Positions 12,263 through 23,574 of a DNA stretch of 64,000 nt are shown piece after piece. Made by a program: the position numbers and the translations under genes. Each line of letters opens with the position of its first letter. Position 1 is the first letter of the stretch. Source of the DNA: Acanthosoma haemorrhoidale (Eukaryota; Arthropoda; Insecta; Hemiptera; Acanthosomatidae); NCBI GenBank assembly GCA_930367205.1, contig OV884015.1, positions 104,658,509 through 104,722,508 on the forward strand, in the 5' to 3' direction. A model generated the notes under the pieces. That model was not told the origin of the DNA. It did not search any database and worked only from the letters and a program-made list of their open reading frames with translations.

Positions 12263-12567
12263 GTAACCTAAGAATAACAAAAACGTACAAGACAAAATTT
12301 CTAGCTGAAGGTATTTATATACGGTGGACTAAGATGAAACCTACAGGATAATTATAAAATAGAAAAATATATAAACCTTGGATAACATTATAGAACTATT
12401 TCGTCAAAGTAACATTAAGTAAAAAGTAGTAATAATATCAGAAAGAAATAGTTCAAAGGTAGATTTAATTAGAGGCTGGATAAAATCTTGGTGTATAAAT
12501 AAGATTGACAATCATTAAGCTGAAGATGAGTAAAGTGCTGGTGAAATCTGGATTTAAACATTAAACA
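12263..12567. other. Spacer, no gene recognised
   Basis: A/T-rich sequence between the 53-bp array and the next LINE A copy. Nothing recognisable. Confidence 0.4.
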
Positions 12568-12958
12568 GTCCTGAGAACAATAGTAAATGCCCCTTATTAT
12601 GTCAGCAACAAAACCCTTCATAACGACCTTAATATACCCTACATTCTAGAACTCATCCCTTCCAAGTTTACGAAATTCCACAGTAGCCTTTCCAACCACC
12701 CTAATCCTGTAGCACAGTCACTGCACTGCGTCACTCATCCCTATAATCCTCCTCGGAGACTGAAACGGCAGTGGCCTCGTGACCTGCTATAATCAAGTGA
12801 CGGTGGGAGTCCTGGCAATGGCCAGTTTCTCCAATCATGTCCTGAATGAATGAGCGAGTGAATGATGAAATGTAAATATGGTATGAATGATCGTATATCT
12901 TAATTACTTATTGCCTAGCAAGGCAGATTGTAATTTTAGCACAATAAAGGAATTATAT
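12568..12958 (+). mobile_element. LINE A 3' end copy lacking the array-type unit
   Basis: The copy starts at GTCCTGAGAACAATAG in the last part of the RT gene and covers the C-terminal coding region and the first part of the 3' UTR. At about 12,845 it jumps from CATGTCCTGA to ATGAATGAGCGAG, deleting about 250 bp that include the whole unit amplified elsewhere. It ends GCACAATAAAG, followed by a TA microsatellite. Confidence 0.85.
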
Positions 12959-13399
12959 ATATATATATAAACATTAAACGCTGATGAGTAGCTATGGAAC
13001 TGCACAGGTCCGATCAAAGAATATGTATTTTGTTCTAAAAAAAAGTATTAGTTTCTGATACGGTAAAGTAAATCGTATGCGTTTTCATCAGTTTCCTGTC
13101 AACTCTCAAAGATTTTTAGGCAATTAATCAAATAAATTTTTTTTTTCAAAGTTCTTCTTTGAGTTGTCAAATCCTTTTCATTACTTCTAGCTTCTTCTCC
13201 GTGGAGGTCTATTTTACAATATATATATATATTTGTTTTTGCTCTGAATATGTCCCCTGGTGCAGATGAAGACTGAACTTACAAATAATAATATCAAAAT
13301 AGTAATTTCTCATTTTTTCTTTAAAAAACTCGTCAGGAATAAAAAATTATCTTGAGTTAAATAATCTTTGTAGGGGGGGAGTCTTTTAAAAGAAAAGAA
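12959..13399. other. A/T-rich spacer
   Basis: Short TA runs at 12,955-12,968 and 13,220-13,230. No gene or repeat family recognised. Confidence 0.4.
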
Positions 13400-13760
13400 A
13401 GAAAAGCTTTATTATGAAATAAAATCAAAACACTGGTATATACAAATATTGAGAGTTAGGGTACTACATACTGGGTGGAAGGTCTTGGGACGAGTGTGGT
13501 CTGGGGCTAAAGCTGAGACGTATATGTATAAGAAAATGATAAGATTCTGGGAAGTAGGGAGGTTTTGGAGGGATGCGGAGTCTTACTTAAAAATAACATT
13601 GAACCATCAGTGACTTCCATGAAGTCACGAGCCAGGTATACAGTTCTGCTCAACCATCTTCTACTTGTTCTTAACATTATCTTAGCATTATAAAACTTTG
13701 GACAAATTTCAACTTTGTTTATTTTAAAAACGAAATAGGGTTGGTCCATCAACAGTCCAA
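13400..13760 (-). mobile_element. Possible LINE 3' remnant
   Basis: On the minus strand an 81-codon frame (13,507-13,752) ends in sequence rich in Pro and Ser, followed by a 3' segment finishing in TTTCATAATAAAGC near 13,410 and an A-rich tail. That layout resembles a decayed LINE 3' end. No catalytic motif is left, so this is a weak call. Confidence 0.3.
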
Positions 13761-13824
13761 CGTTGAGCAGATAATAGTTCTAATAATGAACCCTCTTCAG
13801 AGTTACGAAGCTGTATGAAGATAA

Positions 13825-13905
13825 AAGGGAATTCAAAGTCCGCCTCGGGACTTGAACCTTTGAGCCAATTTCACGCCGTTTTCACGACTGCCTCGCATGA
13901 GTTAG
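13825..13905 (-). repeat. tRNA-like (T-arm / B-box) sequence, possible SINE remnant
   Basis: The minus strand contains GGTTCAAGTCCCG, which matches the RNA polymerase III internal B-box pattern and a tRNA T-loop. No complete cloverleaf with an acceptor stem could be drawn, so a tRNA-derived SINE or chance match is more likely than a tRNA gene. Confidence 0.3.
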
Positions 13906-14324
13906 TATAATGTTTCGACTGCTATGGGGGAGCGTGGTAAGCAGAAGTAGAGGATTATAAAAATAAAAATTACAAGACGTATCGGCGTCAGAAATCTGAT
14001 ATATCGACCGCCAGCTGACGGCTTGGCTAACACCTCTGGATCAAGATCCCATCAACGGCTTGTAATACAAGATCTGATAAGTAGAGGACAAGCGAGGAAA
14101 ACATACAAGCTCTTCATGAAAAGAAAGTTAATCGGTCAACTTGCTCTTTTCTTTGCGTTTAACACCCTCGTGCCGAGTCCATTCGATACTACTCAGTACT
14201 CGAAACCTGTAGATATAAACATGATTTCTATAGGTATTTTGTCTTTATTTTAGCTATTCAGATTTTTTTTTAATTTGTTTAAAAAGTAGTTTTAAATAAA
14301 ATAAACAAGTTATGATAAAAACTA

Positions 14325-14725
14325 AGTTTTTTCCTTCATAGCCCTCTTAAATTTACAGATAATTATATAAAATTATAAATCCTCAGGCGAATCTATTTAC
14401 AATTAATTTTTGTATTTCCTGTTGCGTCGTTACATTATATACAGGTTTTGTTATTTTATAAAAATTATATAATGAATAAACAAGTATAATGATACACATT
14501 ATCCGTGACTGGACTGAACTTACTCTAATAAAGGTGATGGGGCTCACATTTTTGATCAAACTCAAAACTAACTTACATAATAATTCTTAAATTAATTTTT
14601 TCCCAGCATTCTTTTGCCATCGATGTGGGAAGGGTGGTGGGGTCATAGTGTTAAACACTGGGTTGGTTAGGTGTTCCAACGAGTCAAAAAACTTGATGTG
14701 TCTCCGGTGGATGAGTAATTAGAAA
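14325..14725 (-). mobile_element. LINE B 3' end copy
   Basis: A minus-strand fragment of the second LINE family, with its 3' end at the left. It has the conserved block around GTGACTGGACTGAACTTACT and the hairpin half AAGGTGATGGGGCTCAC at about 14,530-14,550. To the right is the end of the RT coding region (the GTTAAACACTGGGTTGG and GATGTGTCTCCGGTGGATGAG segments). The copies at 38.8 and 43.9 kb carry the same parts on the plus strand. Confidence 0.8.
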
Positions 14726-15318
14726 AGTCCGGATATGTATTGCAAAATTGTATACCGAATTTTTTTTTTGAGGTTTTTTTTTTCTTCTTCTCGTTCAAAA
14801 AATTCATCTTTTGTTTCGTTCCTTCGAAAAATCCTGATTGCTGAGTTTTCGTCCGAAACCCAGGAAAATTCCATCAGGCCAAAAAAATGAGGATGAAGTG
14901 ACTTTCATAAAGTTTGATTGAATTTGTACAAAAGATAAATGTTTGGCCAGTTTTTAGTATTTTTTCACTTTATATTTTTCGTTAGTAGACTCCCGCTGCA
15001 GTGTTCAATATTAATACGCTAGCATTTTCTCGTTCCATTTGTCTCCGAACCTTTTCTCCATAACCTATAACTGAAACCATAACCCTGAACGAAGCGTCTG
15101 CTGTGTTGTGTGCAGTGTACCACCTGAAATTGCTTCCGGGCTGGGAAGAAAACCTTCCAATAGGATGGCTTAATGTGAATTTATAATAACATATTCCATC
15201 CCCTCTTGATCTATTGCAGCCTTTGATTTTAGGGTGATTGAAAATAATTCGGATTTGTAGCAAGACGAAAATTCCAACCTCCAACCGAACAAAACCTACT
15301 CCGTTTTTTCCCACTTCT
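14726..15318. other. Spacer, no gene recognised
   Basis: A minus-strand frame at 14,982-15,314 (110 codons) has no recognisable motif and is not supported as a gene. Confidence 0.4.
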
Positions 15319-15380
15319 TTTTTTTTAGATCAATTTTTATTAAGATAAAATTACAATCTGCCTTTTATTAGGCAATTTTA
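15319..15380 (-). mobile_element. Short LINE A 3' terminus
   Basis: The last roughly 55 bases of LINE A (AAGATAAAATTACAATCTGCC read on the plus strand) preceded by a T run. It lies just left of another LINE A piece and its unusual flank. Confidence 0.7.
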
Positions 15381-15391
15381 TTATTTATGAG

Positions 15392-15583
15392 GTGACTCAA
15401 AAAGGACTTCTGTGTTTCTATCCTGTAATTATATTTATATTTGTAATGATCTTATATTCATATATTATTATTAAGAACTTTATTATGATAAAGTTACAAT
15501 CTGCCTCATTGGGCAATAAGTAATTGAGATAAATGTTATCATTCACTCAATATTTACAAACAGCCCAGAGGCCCCCCAATTCC
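15392..15583 (-). mobile_element. LINE A 3' fragment plus 88-bp shared 3' flank
   Basis: LINE A 3' end sequence (about 15,480-15,583) is preceded by 88 bp (15,392-15,479) that are nearly identical to 21,133-21,220, next to another LINE A copy. The shared flank begins GTGACTCAAAAAGGACTTC. This could be a 3' transduction carried by a read-through LINE transcript, or a longer 3' variant of the family, or a DNA duplication. Confidence 0.7.
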
Positions 15584-15660
15584 ACACTGCTTCAACAAAG
15601 TTTTTTCAAAGGCTTCTCCTACCCTCCAAAGGGTAAGTTCAACAGCTTTAATTCTCCCTA

Positions 15661-15938
15661 CCTGAGCGTATATGGCTCTCGCGCTCTTGGTCAGCCTCCG
15701 CTGGCTCTTATCCAGTGACGCGGTTGACGGAGGAGCGTGGGGGACTACCCAAGACTCCGCTTCCTCTTTCGCGTGCGAGGGAAGTGACAACCATGTCGAT
15801 TTGGGAGGCCTTTGGGCTGTTTCTAAATACTGTATGAATGAGCGAGTGAATGAAAATTGTAAATATGGTATGAATGAGATCATTTATCACAATTAATTAT
15901 TCCCCAATGAGGCGGATTGTAATTTTATCATAATAAAG
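15661..15938 (+). mobile_element. LINE A 3' UTR copy
   Basis: A plus-strand copy from CTGAGCGTATATGGCTCTCG through the array-type unit (about 15,735-15,840) to AATTTTATCATAATAAAG. It lies head to head with the minus-strand piece at 15,480-15,583, about 80 bp apart, forming an inverted pair. Confidence 0.87.
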
Positions 15939-16051
15939 TCGTTGTTGTCGGATTCTCCCTAGAAAAACAGGTAGCTTTTAGTATAACTCCTCAAAAAAAT
16001 TACTTTCACGTGCTCAAAGAAATTTCTTGTTGAAATACATTATGATATCTT

Positions 16052-16410
16052 TTGCCGACAAATACTCAAATCAAAAATATAAATATTACAGTTTTGTTAA
16101 CAAAATTTTGCTTTATGATAGGAGTTTTATTCGTATTCAGAGCCCCTCAGACCACATTTTTGGAGGATTTTGATGTAGATCGGTGTTATTTATTACTGAC
16201 GATAATCAGACCCATTGTTATTCCGCGCTCTTGTCCAGATTTATTCCAATTGCCCCAGCATCCTCTGGTATGCATAGCAGCAAGCGAAGAAGACATTTGG
16301 AAATACACAAACCGGATGCGGACTGTGAATACAAGAGGAAGGAAAGGAGCTGGGCTGACAGATCACCACTGCCTTATACATCCTCTATCTCGGGGTTAAG
16401 TCCTTTTTGA
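16052..16410 (+). other. Possible coding segment of unknown nature
   Basis: Two overlapping frames here have less A/T-biased codons than the surroundings. One reads HSSKRRRHLEIHKPDADCEY. A possible acceptor (cttgtccag, ending about 16,237) and a weak donor (gttaag, about 16,395) bracket the segment. No domain is recognised. It may be an exon or only chance. Confidence 0.2.
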
Positions 16411-16929
16411 GAAAGTTAACTTGTACAGCGTTATTCAAGATAATGATTCAGGGTTAGGATATCAACGGTGGGTAAATATTATTTAGCAGGCAGAGAGTAA
16501 CTTTTGACGGGGAAGGGACTTGCTTTCAAGGGCTTGAAAGATAACTTGATTCTCCGACAGTGTACGTCAGTGTCAAGACAACGGAAGGAAGAATAAACTC
16601 ATTTACATGAAAGAATCTTAATATTTTAATCTAGTTGAACCAAAGGCTACACCACTTGATATTCACAAAAATCGGTATTTTTTTTCTTAATTTCTTTCCA
16701 TTTTACTAACATAAATATAAATAAATATGTTTAAACAGAAGACTTACCAATAGCCATTTGGGTGTATGGAGCAAAGATTTATGGAGCAAACAAAAAGTCA
16801 AACCCCTCGAAAATAGAAATACGACCTAACACGCACACTTGGGCTCGTAACACTTACCTGACACGTCACGACTTCAGTGGAACTGGAGTAGAAATTTATT
16901 ATTTAAATAAGCTGTCATCATCGTAGCGG
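16411..16929. other. Spacer, no gene recognised
   Basis: No motif-bearing frame or repeat is seen. Confidence 0.4.
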
Positions 16930-17565
16930 GAGGAATGTCATCCATGACTACTTGGTACTATTATTCATTCATCATCCATGACTACTTGGTACAATCATTC
17001 ATTCATGACTACTTGGTATTATTATTCATTCATCATCCTAACTACTTGGTACTATTATTCATCAATGACTACTTTGTACTATTATTCATTAATCATCCAT
17101 GACTACTTGGTACTATTATTCATCCATGACTACTTGGTACTATTATTCATTCATCATCCGTAACTACTTGGTACTATTATTCATTCATCATCCATGACTT
17201 CTTGATACTATTATTCATTCATCATCCATGACTACTTGGTACTATTATTCATTCATGACTACTTGGTACTATTATTCATTCATGACTACTTGGTACTATT
17301 ATTCATTCATGACCACTTGGTACTGTTATTCATTCATCATCCATGACTACTTGGTACTATTATTCATCCATGACTACTTGGTACTATTATTCATTAATCA
17401 TTCATGACTACTTGGTACAATTATTCATGCATCATTCATGACTACTTGGTATTATTATTCATTCATCATCCGTAACTACTTGGTACTATTATTCATTCAT
17501 CATTCATGACTACTTGGTACTATTATTCATTCATCATTCATGACCACTTGGTACTATTATTCACC
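16930..17565. repeat. Degenerate minisatellite, core ATGACTACTTGGTACTATTA
   Basis: About 20 imperfect units repeat the 20-base core followed by TTCATTCATC-type spacer. Unit length alternates between about 24 and 34 bp depending on whether ATCATTC is present. Base changes are scattered, so the array is older than the 53-bp and 106-bp arrays. It encodes nothing recognisable. Confidence 0.92.
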
Positions 17566-17811
17566 CGTCTCATTTACTAGTTGTATATTTTTTTTCTGGA
17601 TGGAGTTTTAAATAAATCAATACGCCAAAAATAAAAATGATCCTTATCACATAGTGCACTTCTCTTAATAATTGTTTAATTTTATTTTTTTTATTTTTGC
17701 ATTTTATTCCTGTAGTTACTATATAAAACGACCTGTTATGAATCGATTTAAAATATGACCTGTACTCATTGTACTGGTACGGCAACTCCCTGTAAAAATA
17801 ATTAAATACAA

Positions 17812-17935
17812 TATACTGTATGAATATACTGAAATAGCGAGTAAATTAACATTGTAAATATGCTATGAATGAGAACATTTATCACAATTACTTATTGTTT
17901 AATAAGGCAGATTGTAATTTTATCATAATAAAGAA
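17812..17935 (+). mobile_element. LINE A 3' terminus
   Basis: The last about 120 bp of LINE A: TACTGTATGAATA, then AATATGCTATGAATGAGAAC, then GGCAGATTGTAATTTTATC and ATAATAAAG. It is truncated just downstream of the array-type unit. Confidence 0.83.
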
Positions 17936-18154
17936 GTTTCAGATCCTTAAATACAATAATTCATCTATTTATTTCTTGACGAGGCAATTAGGCTCTGTAT
18001 GGTTAATATCTTTCAATATTGTGTCATCGTCATAAATGTTTTGTTAATTTAATTTATCTTTTTATAATAATTAATTTAATTTAAAATCTGGTCAGGCCAC
18101 TGATCCTTGGTTCTATTTATTTCATAAATGTATAGCTGCAAGTAAAAAAAAAAA

Positions 18155-18215
18155 ATTATTCAGGATTCGAACCCATGTCCTATATAGGACAACTACGGCG
18201 GCAGAGAGATACGAA
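18155..18215 (-). repeat. tRNA-like B-box with palindrome, possible SINE
   Basis: The minus strand shows GGGTTCGAATCC, a perfect B-box / T-loop consensus, preceded by GTCCTATATAGGAC, a 14-base perfect palindrome in the position of a variable arm, and followed by an A/T run. No full cloverleaf could be drawn. A tRNA-derived SINE is the best guess. Confidence 0.35.
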
Positions 18216-18394
18216 GCCCCGCTGACGCTGGAGGCTATTAACCTCGTTGGCAGCGGGACTAGGACAAGGTGAAGGTCGTCAGCTGTTCGTTCCCGCCCAA
18301 TCTCCTGTCGGTTCGCGCCTCTTCTCTCTTATCAGCTGATCATTAACTAGCTATTATCTTCTGCCGGTCGTTAACGAGCTGCGCTAATATCAAC

Positions 18395-18465
18395 TTGTGT
18401 ATTGATGGCGTGATATCCAGAAGGCCAAAGTGTGGGTTCGAATCACGCCTAGGATATCTGGATTT
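18395..18465 (+). repeat. tRNA-like T-arm, possible SINE or tRNA relic
   Basis: GTGTGGGTTCGAATCACGC forms a 5-bp T stem (with one G-T pair) and a canonical 7-base T-loop. The preceding sequence lacks a convincing D-arm and acceptor partner. A relic is more likely than an expressed tRNA gene. Confidence 0.33.
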
Positions 18466-19984
18466 TATTTGACCGCTGGAACAGGCTGAGTATTTCCAGC
18501 CAAAGTTAGTAGAACGGAAGGACATGGCGTGAATGCCGTTTTGAAATGTATATATTATAAAATAAAACACCCTTTCCAAAACTTTGTTCATTAATGATAT
18601 TTCGTTGTTATATTTCATTCAATTTTTTTTTTTATATTAATTATTCGTTACTGTCGACTTCATCTTATTATTAATTGCGATATGTAGGTTGTGTTCTACC
18701 ATTTAATTAAAATTAATCACTCCAACTTATTCGTCTTGGAAACTCCTGGCCTTCTTCACATTTCGCCAAATTCCGCCCAAGAAACACCTAAAATGCAATA
18801 GGCACTATCCTTTTGAATTCAAAGTTCACAAGGGTCAGTTGATGACCTTGATCTTCCGGAAGATTTCTTTGAAAACTGAAAGGGAGTCTACTGCTCTGCA
18901 TTGTAATGTTCTCTCAGAAATCCTCTTTGGGCACATTTTGATCGTAGCTGTTTCATTTTATTCATTTTCATCCAGAAATTTTTAGGGCCATGTCACTAAC
19001 CGAATATTCAAACTAAAATCATGTAAATAATTTAAATATTCATTATTTAATAGGCTGTGAGCTGTGAATTGGGAAAGGTTAAAAGTTACAGTAGAACACA
19101 TCACCATAAATACCTCTTTGAAAATACAACCTCTCCCATTGGAAGCAATTGTAGAGGGATCGCAAAGCTGAAGTCTTCAATCTTCAATTCTCTCTTTTCA
19201 TAGACGAGTCTCTATAAGTGGTTGGTTAGTGAATACAATTCGCTGTGACTTCTCCACTCTTGGCGGTCCAATTGCCTTTTATTCCATGACCAGTCATGCT
19301 TTCTATGACTCTCCCCTCATTCTATCGCTTCCAAGAAGAAATTACCAAAGGCAATGCCATTTTTCATCATTTCTGTCTTTTCGACATCCAATATTCCTAT
19401 TATTTGCACATTTCGAACTTCTTTATTGAAATTTCTTTGTCGAAGAAGTTTATTTTTGTTGTTTGGCTTTCTGCCATGGACCCAATGTCGTAAAGTTACG
19501 AATTTACGCTCTATAAATCTTTTGCTTGGTACCTCTCTTGTTTCTTTGCATACTTGTTAGGGAGGCACTGTTTACAATTACACAAGCACTGTCAGATAAG
19601 CTTAATGAGCGTAATATATGAGGCGTGAATACGCTGAAGGGGTTAAATCCTATCTTGAAAGTTGATGTTCACTTCACTTTAAATTCAAATTATGACAAAA
19701 ACGGATTTAACCCCTTTTGCATATCTATGCCTCCCTCATATGTAAGTGGTGGCTGTAGATTTAATGATGGGCGAATCCTTTTTTATCCTGTACAGTGGGG
19801 AGGGGAGGGTTCATTCGCATCTATACCCTCCACATCCAACGAGGATACTAATTGTATAAATCATATTTACAGTGTGAGACATTTATACAATTTTTAAAAT
19901 ATAACCCAACGATAACAGAAAATAATAAAAGGGAAGATGTCACCTTAACTATTCCTCGTCTTTTTTCTGGGCTGGGTGATTCTG
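18466..19984. other. Spacer, no gene recognised
   Basis: Several short overlapping frames around 19,229-19,560 and 19,625-19,897 have no recognisable domain. Nothing else is supported. Confidence 0.4.
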
Positions 19985-20140
<156 letters not shown>

Positions 20141-21132
20141 GGGGAAGGTATCGCCCCACTCTATGCAAGGAGCTAGATGCAACCTGCAGAGACTGAAGCC
20201 CTAAGAAAACCACTCTTCACTCCCACTAATCAGTGAAACCTCTATTATATAGAAACATACGTTATATAAACCAACGATAAAGAATAAAACCGTCAGGTGA
20301 AATGTCACGGTTCAGGTTTTATTAAAATTTTTTTGGTATTTTGAAAAGGTGATTTGTAGCGACCAAGACGCGTAAAAAACGAAATGACGATCAAAAATAC
20401 TTAGCAGTAGTCTAGGCAACGAAGAAAAAATGATATAGTTGTGATTTTTGATACATTTGTTGAGAAGAGTGCTCTATACAGCATACTAACAATTCACGAG
20501 GTGGGGGGGTTAAAGGTTTTTTTTTTCTTTTTTTCTCAAATATTATCCAAATTACTGAGTTTAGCAAAACACTTATAACACAACTAAAGCACATCGCCTA
20601 TAAAGGTGTTTTCATATGGTCACCTATAGATCTACAATTGCCAATTAAAATTAAAGTTGGCTATCGGAAATGAAAAATGAAAAGTCATCGACGTAACACT
20701 TGATAAGAGCTAGGAATGAAATATAAATAAATAAGAGTAAAGTAAAAATTAAGTTGCTAAGTATCTTTATTGTTTTAACGAAGAGGCCGAAGGGCGTCAT
20801 TAGAAGACTTTGCCACTAACGAAGTTTTTGAGCTTAATTCTGGCGTGCTGAGGTGGTAGCTTCTGTAACGAGCTTTCAACCACTTCTTAGTGTTCCTCAT
20901 CAAGTGCACTTCAACTTCCGGCGGCCTCGGCCACTTCGCTCTAACGGAAGTTGGCAGGAGAGGAAAATCAGGAGGCGAAAGGACCCCAACCCCTTCTGTA
21001 ATTTAAAATTATAATTTGTGGCTCCGTAGATCGGATGGCCACCTGCCTAATTACTCCCTACAAGGCACACACTTATTCCACGTAGTCAGCGGGAATTCGC
21101 AAAAAGAATTTTCAGCGAACGCAGTATTCAAA
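20141..21132. other. Spacer, no gene recognised
   Basis: The 20,760-21,000 stretch is less A/T-rich, but no conserved motif is visible in any frame. Confidence 0.4.
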
Positions 21133-22045
21133 GTGACTCAAAAAGGACTTCTGTGTTTCTATCCTGTAATTATATTTATATTTGTAATGATCTTATATTC
21201 ATATATTATTATTAAGAACTTTATTATGATAAAATTACAATCTGCCTCATTGGGCAATAAATAATTGTGATAAATGTTCTCATTCATACAGTATTTACAA
21301 ACAGCCCAAAGACCTTCCAAGTCCACATCGCTGTCACCTCCCTCGTGAAAGAGGAACCTGAGCCCTTGGAAGTAATTGTGATAAATGATCTCATTCATAC
21401 AGTATTTTCAAGACCTCCCAAGTCCACATGGTTGTCACCTCCCTCGCGTGCTAAGGAGGAAGCGGAGTCTTGGGAAGTCCCCCACGCTCCTACGTGAGCC
21501 GCAACACTGGATAAGTGCCAGCGGAGGCTGACCAAGAGCGCGAGAGCCACAGACGCTCAGGACATGATTAGAGAAACTGCCCATTGCCAGGACTCCCACT
21601 GTCACTTATTTATACCAGGTCACGAGACCACTGCCGTTTTAGTCGTCTAGGAGGATTATAGGGATGAGTGGTGCAGTGCAATGACTGTGCTAGGGCATTA
21701 AGGTGGTTGGATAGGTTGCTATGGAATTTCATGAACTTGGAAGGGATGAGTTCAAGAATGTATGTTATATTAAGATGATTGTGAAGGGTTTTGTTGCTGA
21801 CGTAATAAGGGGCATTTACTATTGTTCTCAGGAAGTTTGATTGAAAGGATTGGATGCGCTTGATGTTCGACTTTTTTGCTGTCCCCCATAGTTCTATTTC
21901 GTATGTCTAGATTGGCTTAGGTATAACTTCGTAGATTGGTAATTTATTTTCTATTGAGAGATGGGATGTCCTTCGAAGCAGTCTGTAGAGTTGTCCAAAG
22001 CGTCTGTTTAGTTCTTGTCTTTTTAGCCTCGTGTGTGAGTTCCTT
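21133..22045 (-). mobile_element. LINE A copy with a tandemly duplicated 3' UTR segment and shared 3' flank
   Basis: This minus-strand copy starts after the 88-bp flank shared with 15,392-15,479. Its 3' UTR contains a direct duplication: TAATTGTGATAAATG occurs at 21,262 and again at 21,373, a 111-bp period spanning the stretch that is amplified at 49.8-61.8 kb. Rightwards come the CGTGAGCCGCAACACTGG segment, the RT C-terminus (21,650-22,045, damaged), and truncation near 22,045 within the region read as RLKRQELNRRFGQ in the 10-kb copy. Confidence 0.87.
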
Positions 22046-22407
22046 GTTAGTCTTATTTATATATTGGAAATCGCATGAGATAAGGTGGCCATTCTTCCCA
22101 ACTGTAATATCAGGACAAGCATTGCCTCTTTATAATAAAGTATAATAAGCTGTGAGAGTTAATTTGCAAAATATATTTAATATGATTATATGACTTGAAA
22201 TAAACAAGTGCAGTGGGAGAATATTATGGATTAGCATAAAAAAGACTCGTTTAAAATAAATTGTATTTATATGATTAAGCTTGTAATTTCTAGTTTTTGT
22301 TTATATAGAGCTAGTTTTTTCTAGTTGATTCTAGCATATACATTTCAAGATGTTCCGGTTATATTTCACGACTGATTAGGATTAATTGCTCAAAAAACAT
22401 TACTGCA

Positions 22408-22774
22408 CTGGTAAAATTAAAAAAAAAACTTTCTTTTTCTTTTTTTTACTGTACTAAAATTACAATCTGCCTTATTAGACAATAAGTAATTGAGATAAAT
22501 GTTCTCATTCATACCATATTTACAAATTATCATTCACTCGCTCATTCATACAATAAGTATAATAAGTTCGGCGGTACAAACACTAAAAGTGGAACTATAC
22601 AGAGAAGATTAGCATGGCCCCTGCGCAAGGATTACACGCAAAATCGTGAAGCGTTCCACATTTTTTTATACCCTACATTCTCGAACTCATCCCTTCCAAG
22701 TTCATGAAAATCCGTAGTGACCTATCCAACCACCCTAATCATCTAGCACAGTCATTGTACTGCTGGTAAAATTA
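22408..22774. mobile_element. Composite retroinsertion: LINE A 3' end (-) / U6 snRNA (+) / LINE A fragment (+)
   Basis: A direct repeat of 12 bp, CTGGTAAAATTA, lies at 22,408-22,419 and 22,763-22,774. Between the copies are, in order: a tail rich in A/T runs, the last about 115 bp of LINE A on the minus strand (about 22,440-22,558), a U6 snRNA copy on the plus strand, and a LINE A coding fragment on the plus strand (22,667-22,763). The target duplication shows this came in as one retrotransposition event. The opposite orientation of the two LINE pieces matches twin priming, and the U6-LINE junction resembles the U6-L1 chimeras known in mammals. Confidence 0.85.
22566..22667 (+). pseudogene. 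U6 spliceosomal snRNA retro-copy
   Basis: The sequence matches U6 from about its ninth base to its terminal T run: TTCGGCGGTACA, then ACTAAAAGTGGAAC, then the ACAGAGAAGATTAGCATGGC catalytic core, the GCGCAAGGATTACACGC stretch, and CGTGAAGCGTTCCACATTTT. The ACAGAGA and AGC elements that pair with the 5' splice site and U2 are intact. The 5' stem-loop is cut off and mutated, with substitutions elsewhere. No upstream U6 promoter element (proximal sequence element, TATA) can exist, because LINE sequence abuts the 5' end. It is therefore a pseudogene made by retrotransposition. Confidence 0.92.
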
Positions 22775-23519
22775 TGGTCAGCTTTTGTTTTAAGTTATGT
22801 CGATCATAGTGGCCATTGATTGATGATCGATATGGTTGTTACATTACGTAGTATAAACTGAGTTAGTTTGGATTAATTTGATTTATTTTTAATTGATTTA
22901 GTTTGATTGGGAAAAAAAAAGTTTGATTTTATTACGTGAAGAATATTGGTAGGAATTTTTATCAATAAGGAAAATTTTATAAAAGGAAGGAGAGGACATT
23001 GCGACAGGGACATGGAGTAAGGCAATTTAATTCGAAGCGATAGGTGGCCATGCAGGTTATCTGATGGACTGCCCTTTGCACATCTAATGTATAATGCACC
23101 CACTCAGTATTCAATCTTAACGTCAGATGTTTTAAATGTTCTCTGTCTGAATAAATTTACTTGGTATAGGCGTCTGAATAATTTTTTTTTTCAAGCTAGA
23201 AGAGGTATTCAGAACGCTGTACAACTTGGTGGCTATGAAAATGATAAATTGTTCTATCTAAAATTTTTAAGTTATGCCCTACAGTACCCTGAAATATTCA
23301 GAAGTTACCTCAAACATGGCGAGGTAACAGCTTCTTGGCCTAGCTATTATAGGCTCAAGAATAAACGATGTGATGTAGGGTAGTTTATGCAGTTGTTATC
23401 AAGTGACATGGGAGCCGAATCGAATGTAAACCATGCCCATTGGCTTAAGTATATCTTAAGTATTTTAAATTATGTTCAGTACATGTCGGGTTGTCACGAG
23501 GGGGGGGCCTAGTTACAAT
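22775..23519. other. Spacer, no gene recognised
   Basis: A 98-codon frame at 23,087-23,383 has no recognised domain. Nothing further is supported. Confidence 0.4.
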
Positions 23520-23574
23520 TGCTTCATCACGGGTCATACTACCGTACTATCTGACTCCATATTTGATAGGTATG

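Noticed and set aside
18395..18465. Intact tRNA gene
   Set aside because: The T-arm is good, but no matching acceptor stem, D-arm and anticodon arm could be placed at correct distances.
22566..22667. Functional U6 snRNA gene
   Set aside because: The 5' end is truncated and fused to LINE sequence, there are substitutions, no upstream promoter can be present, and a target duplication surrounds the composite.
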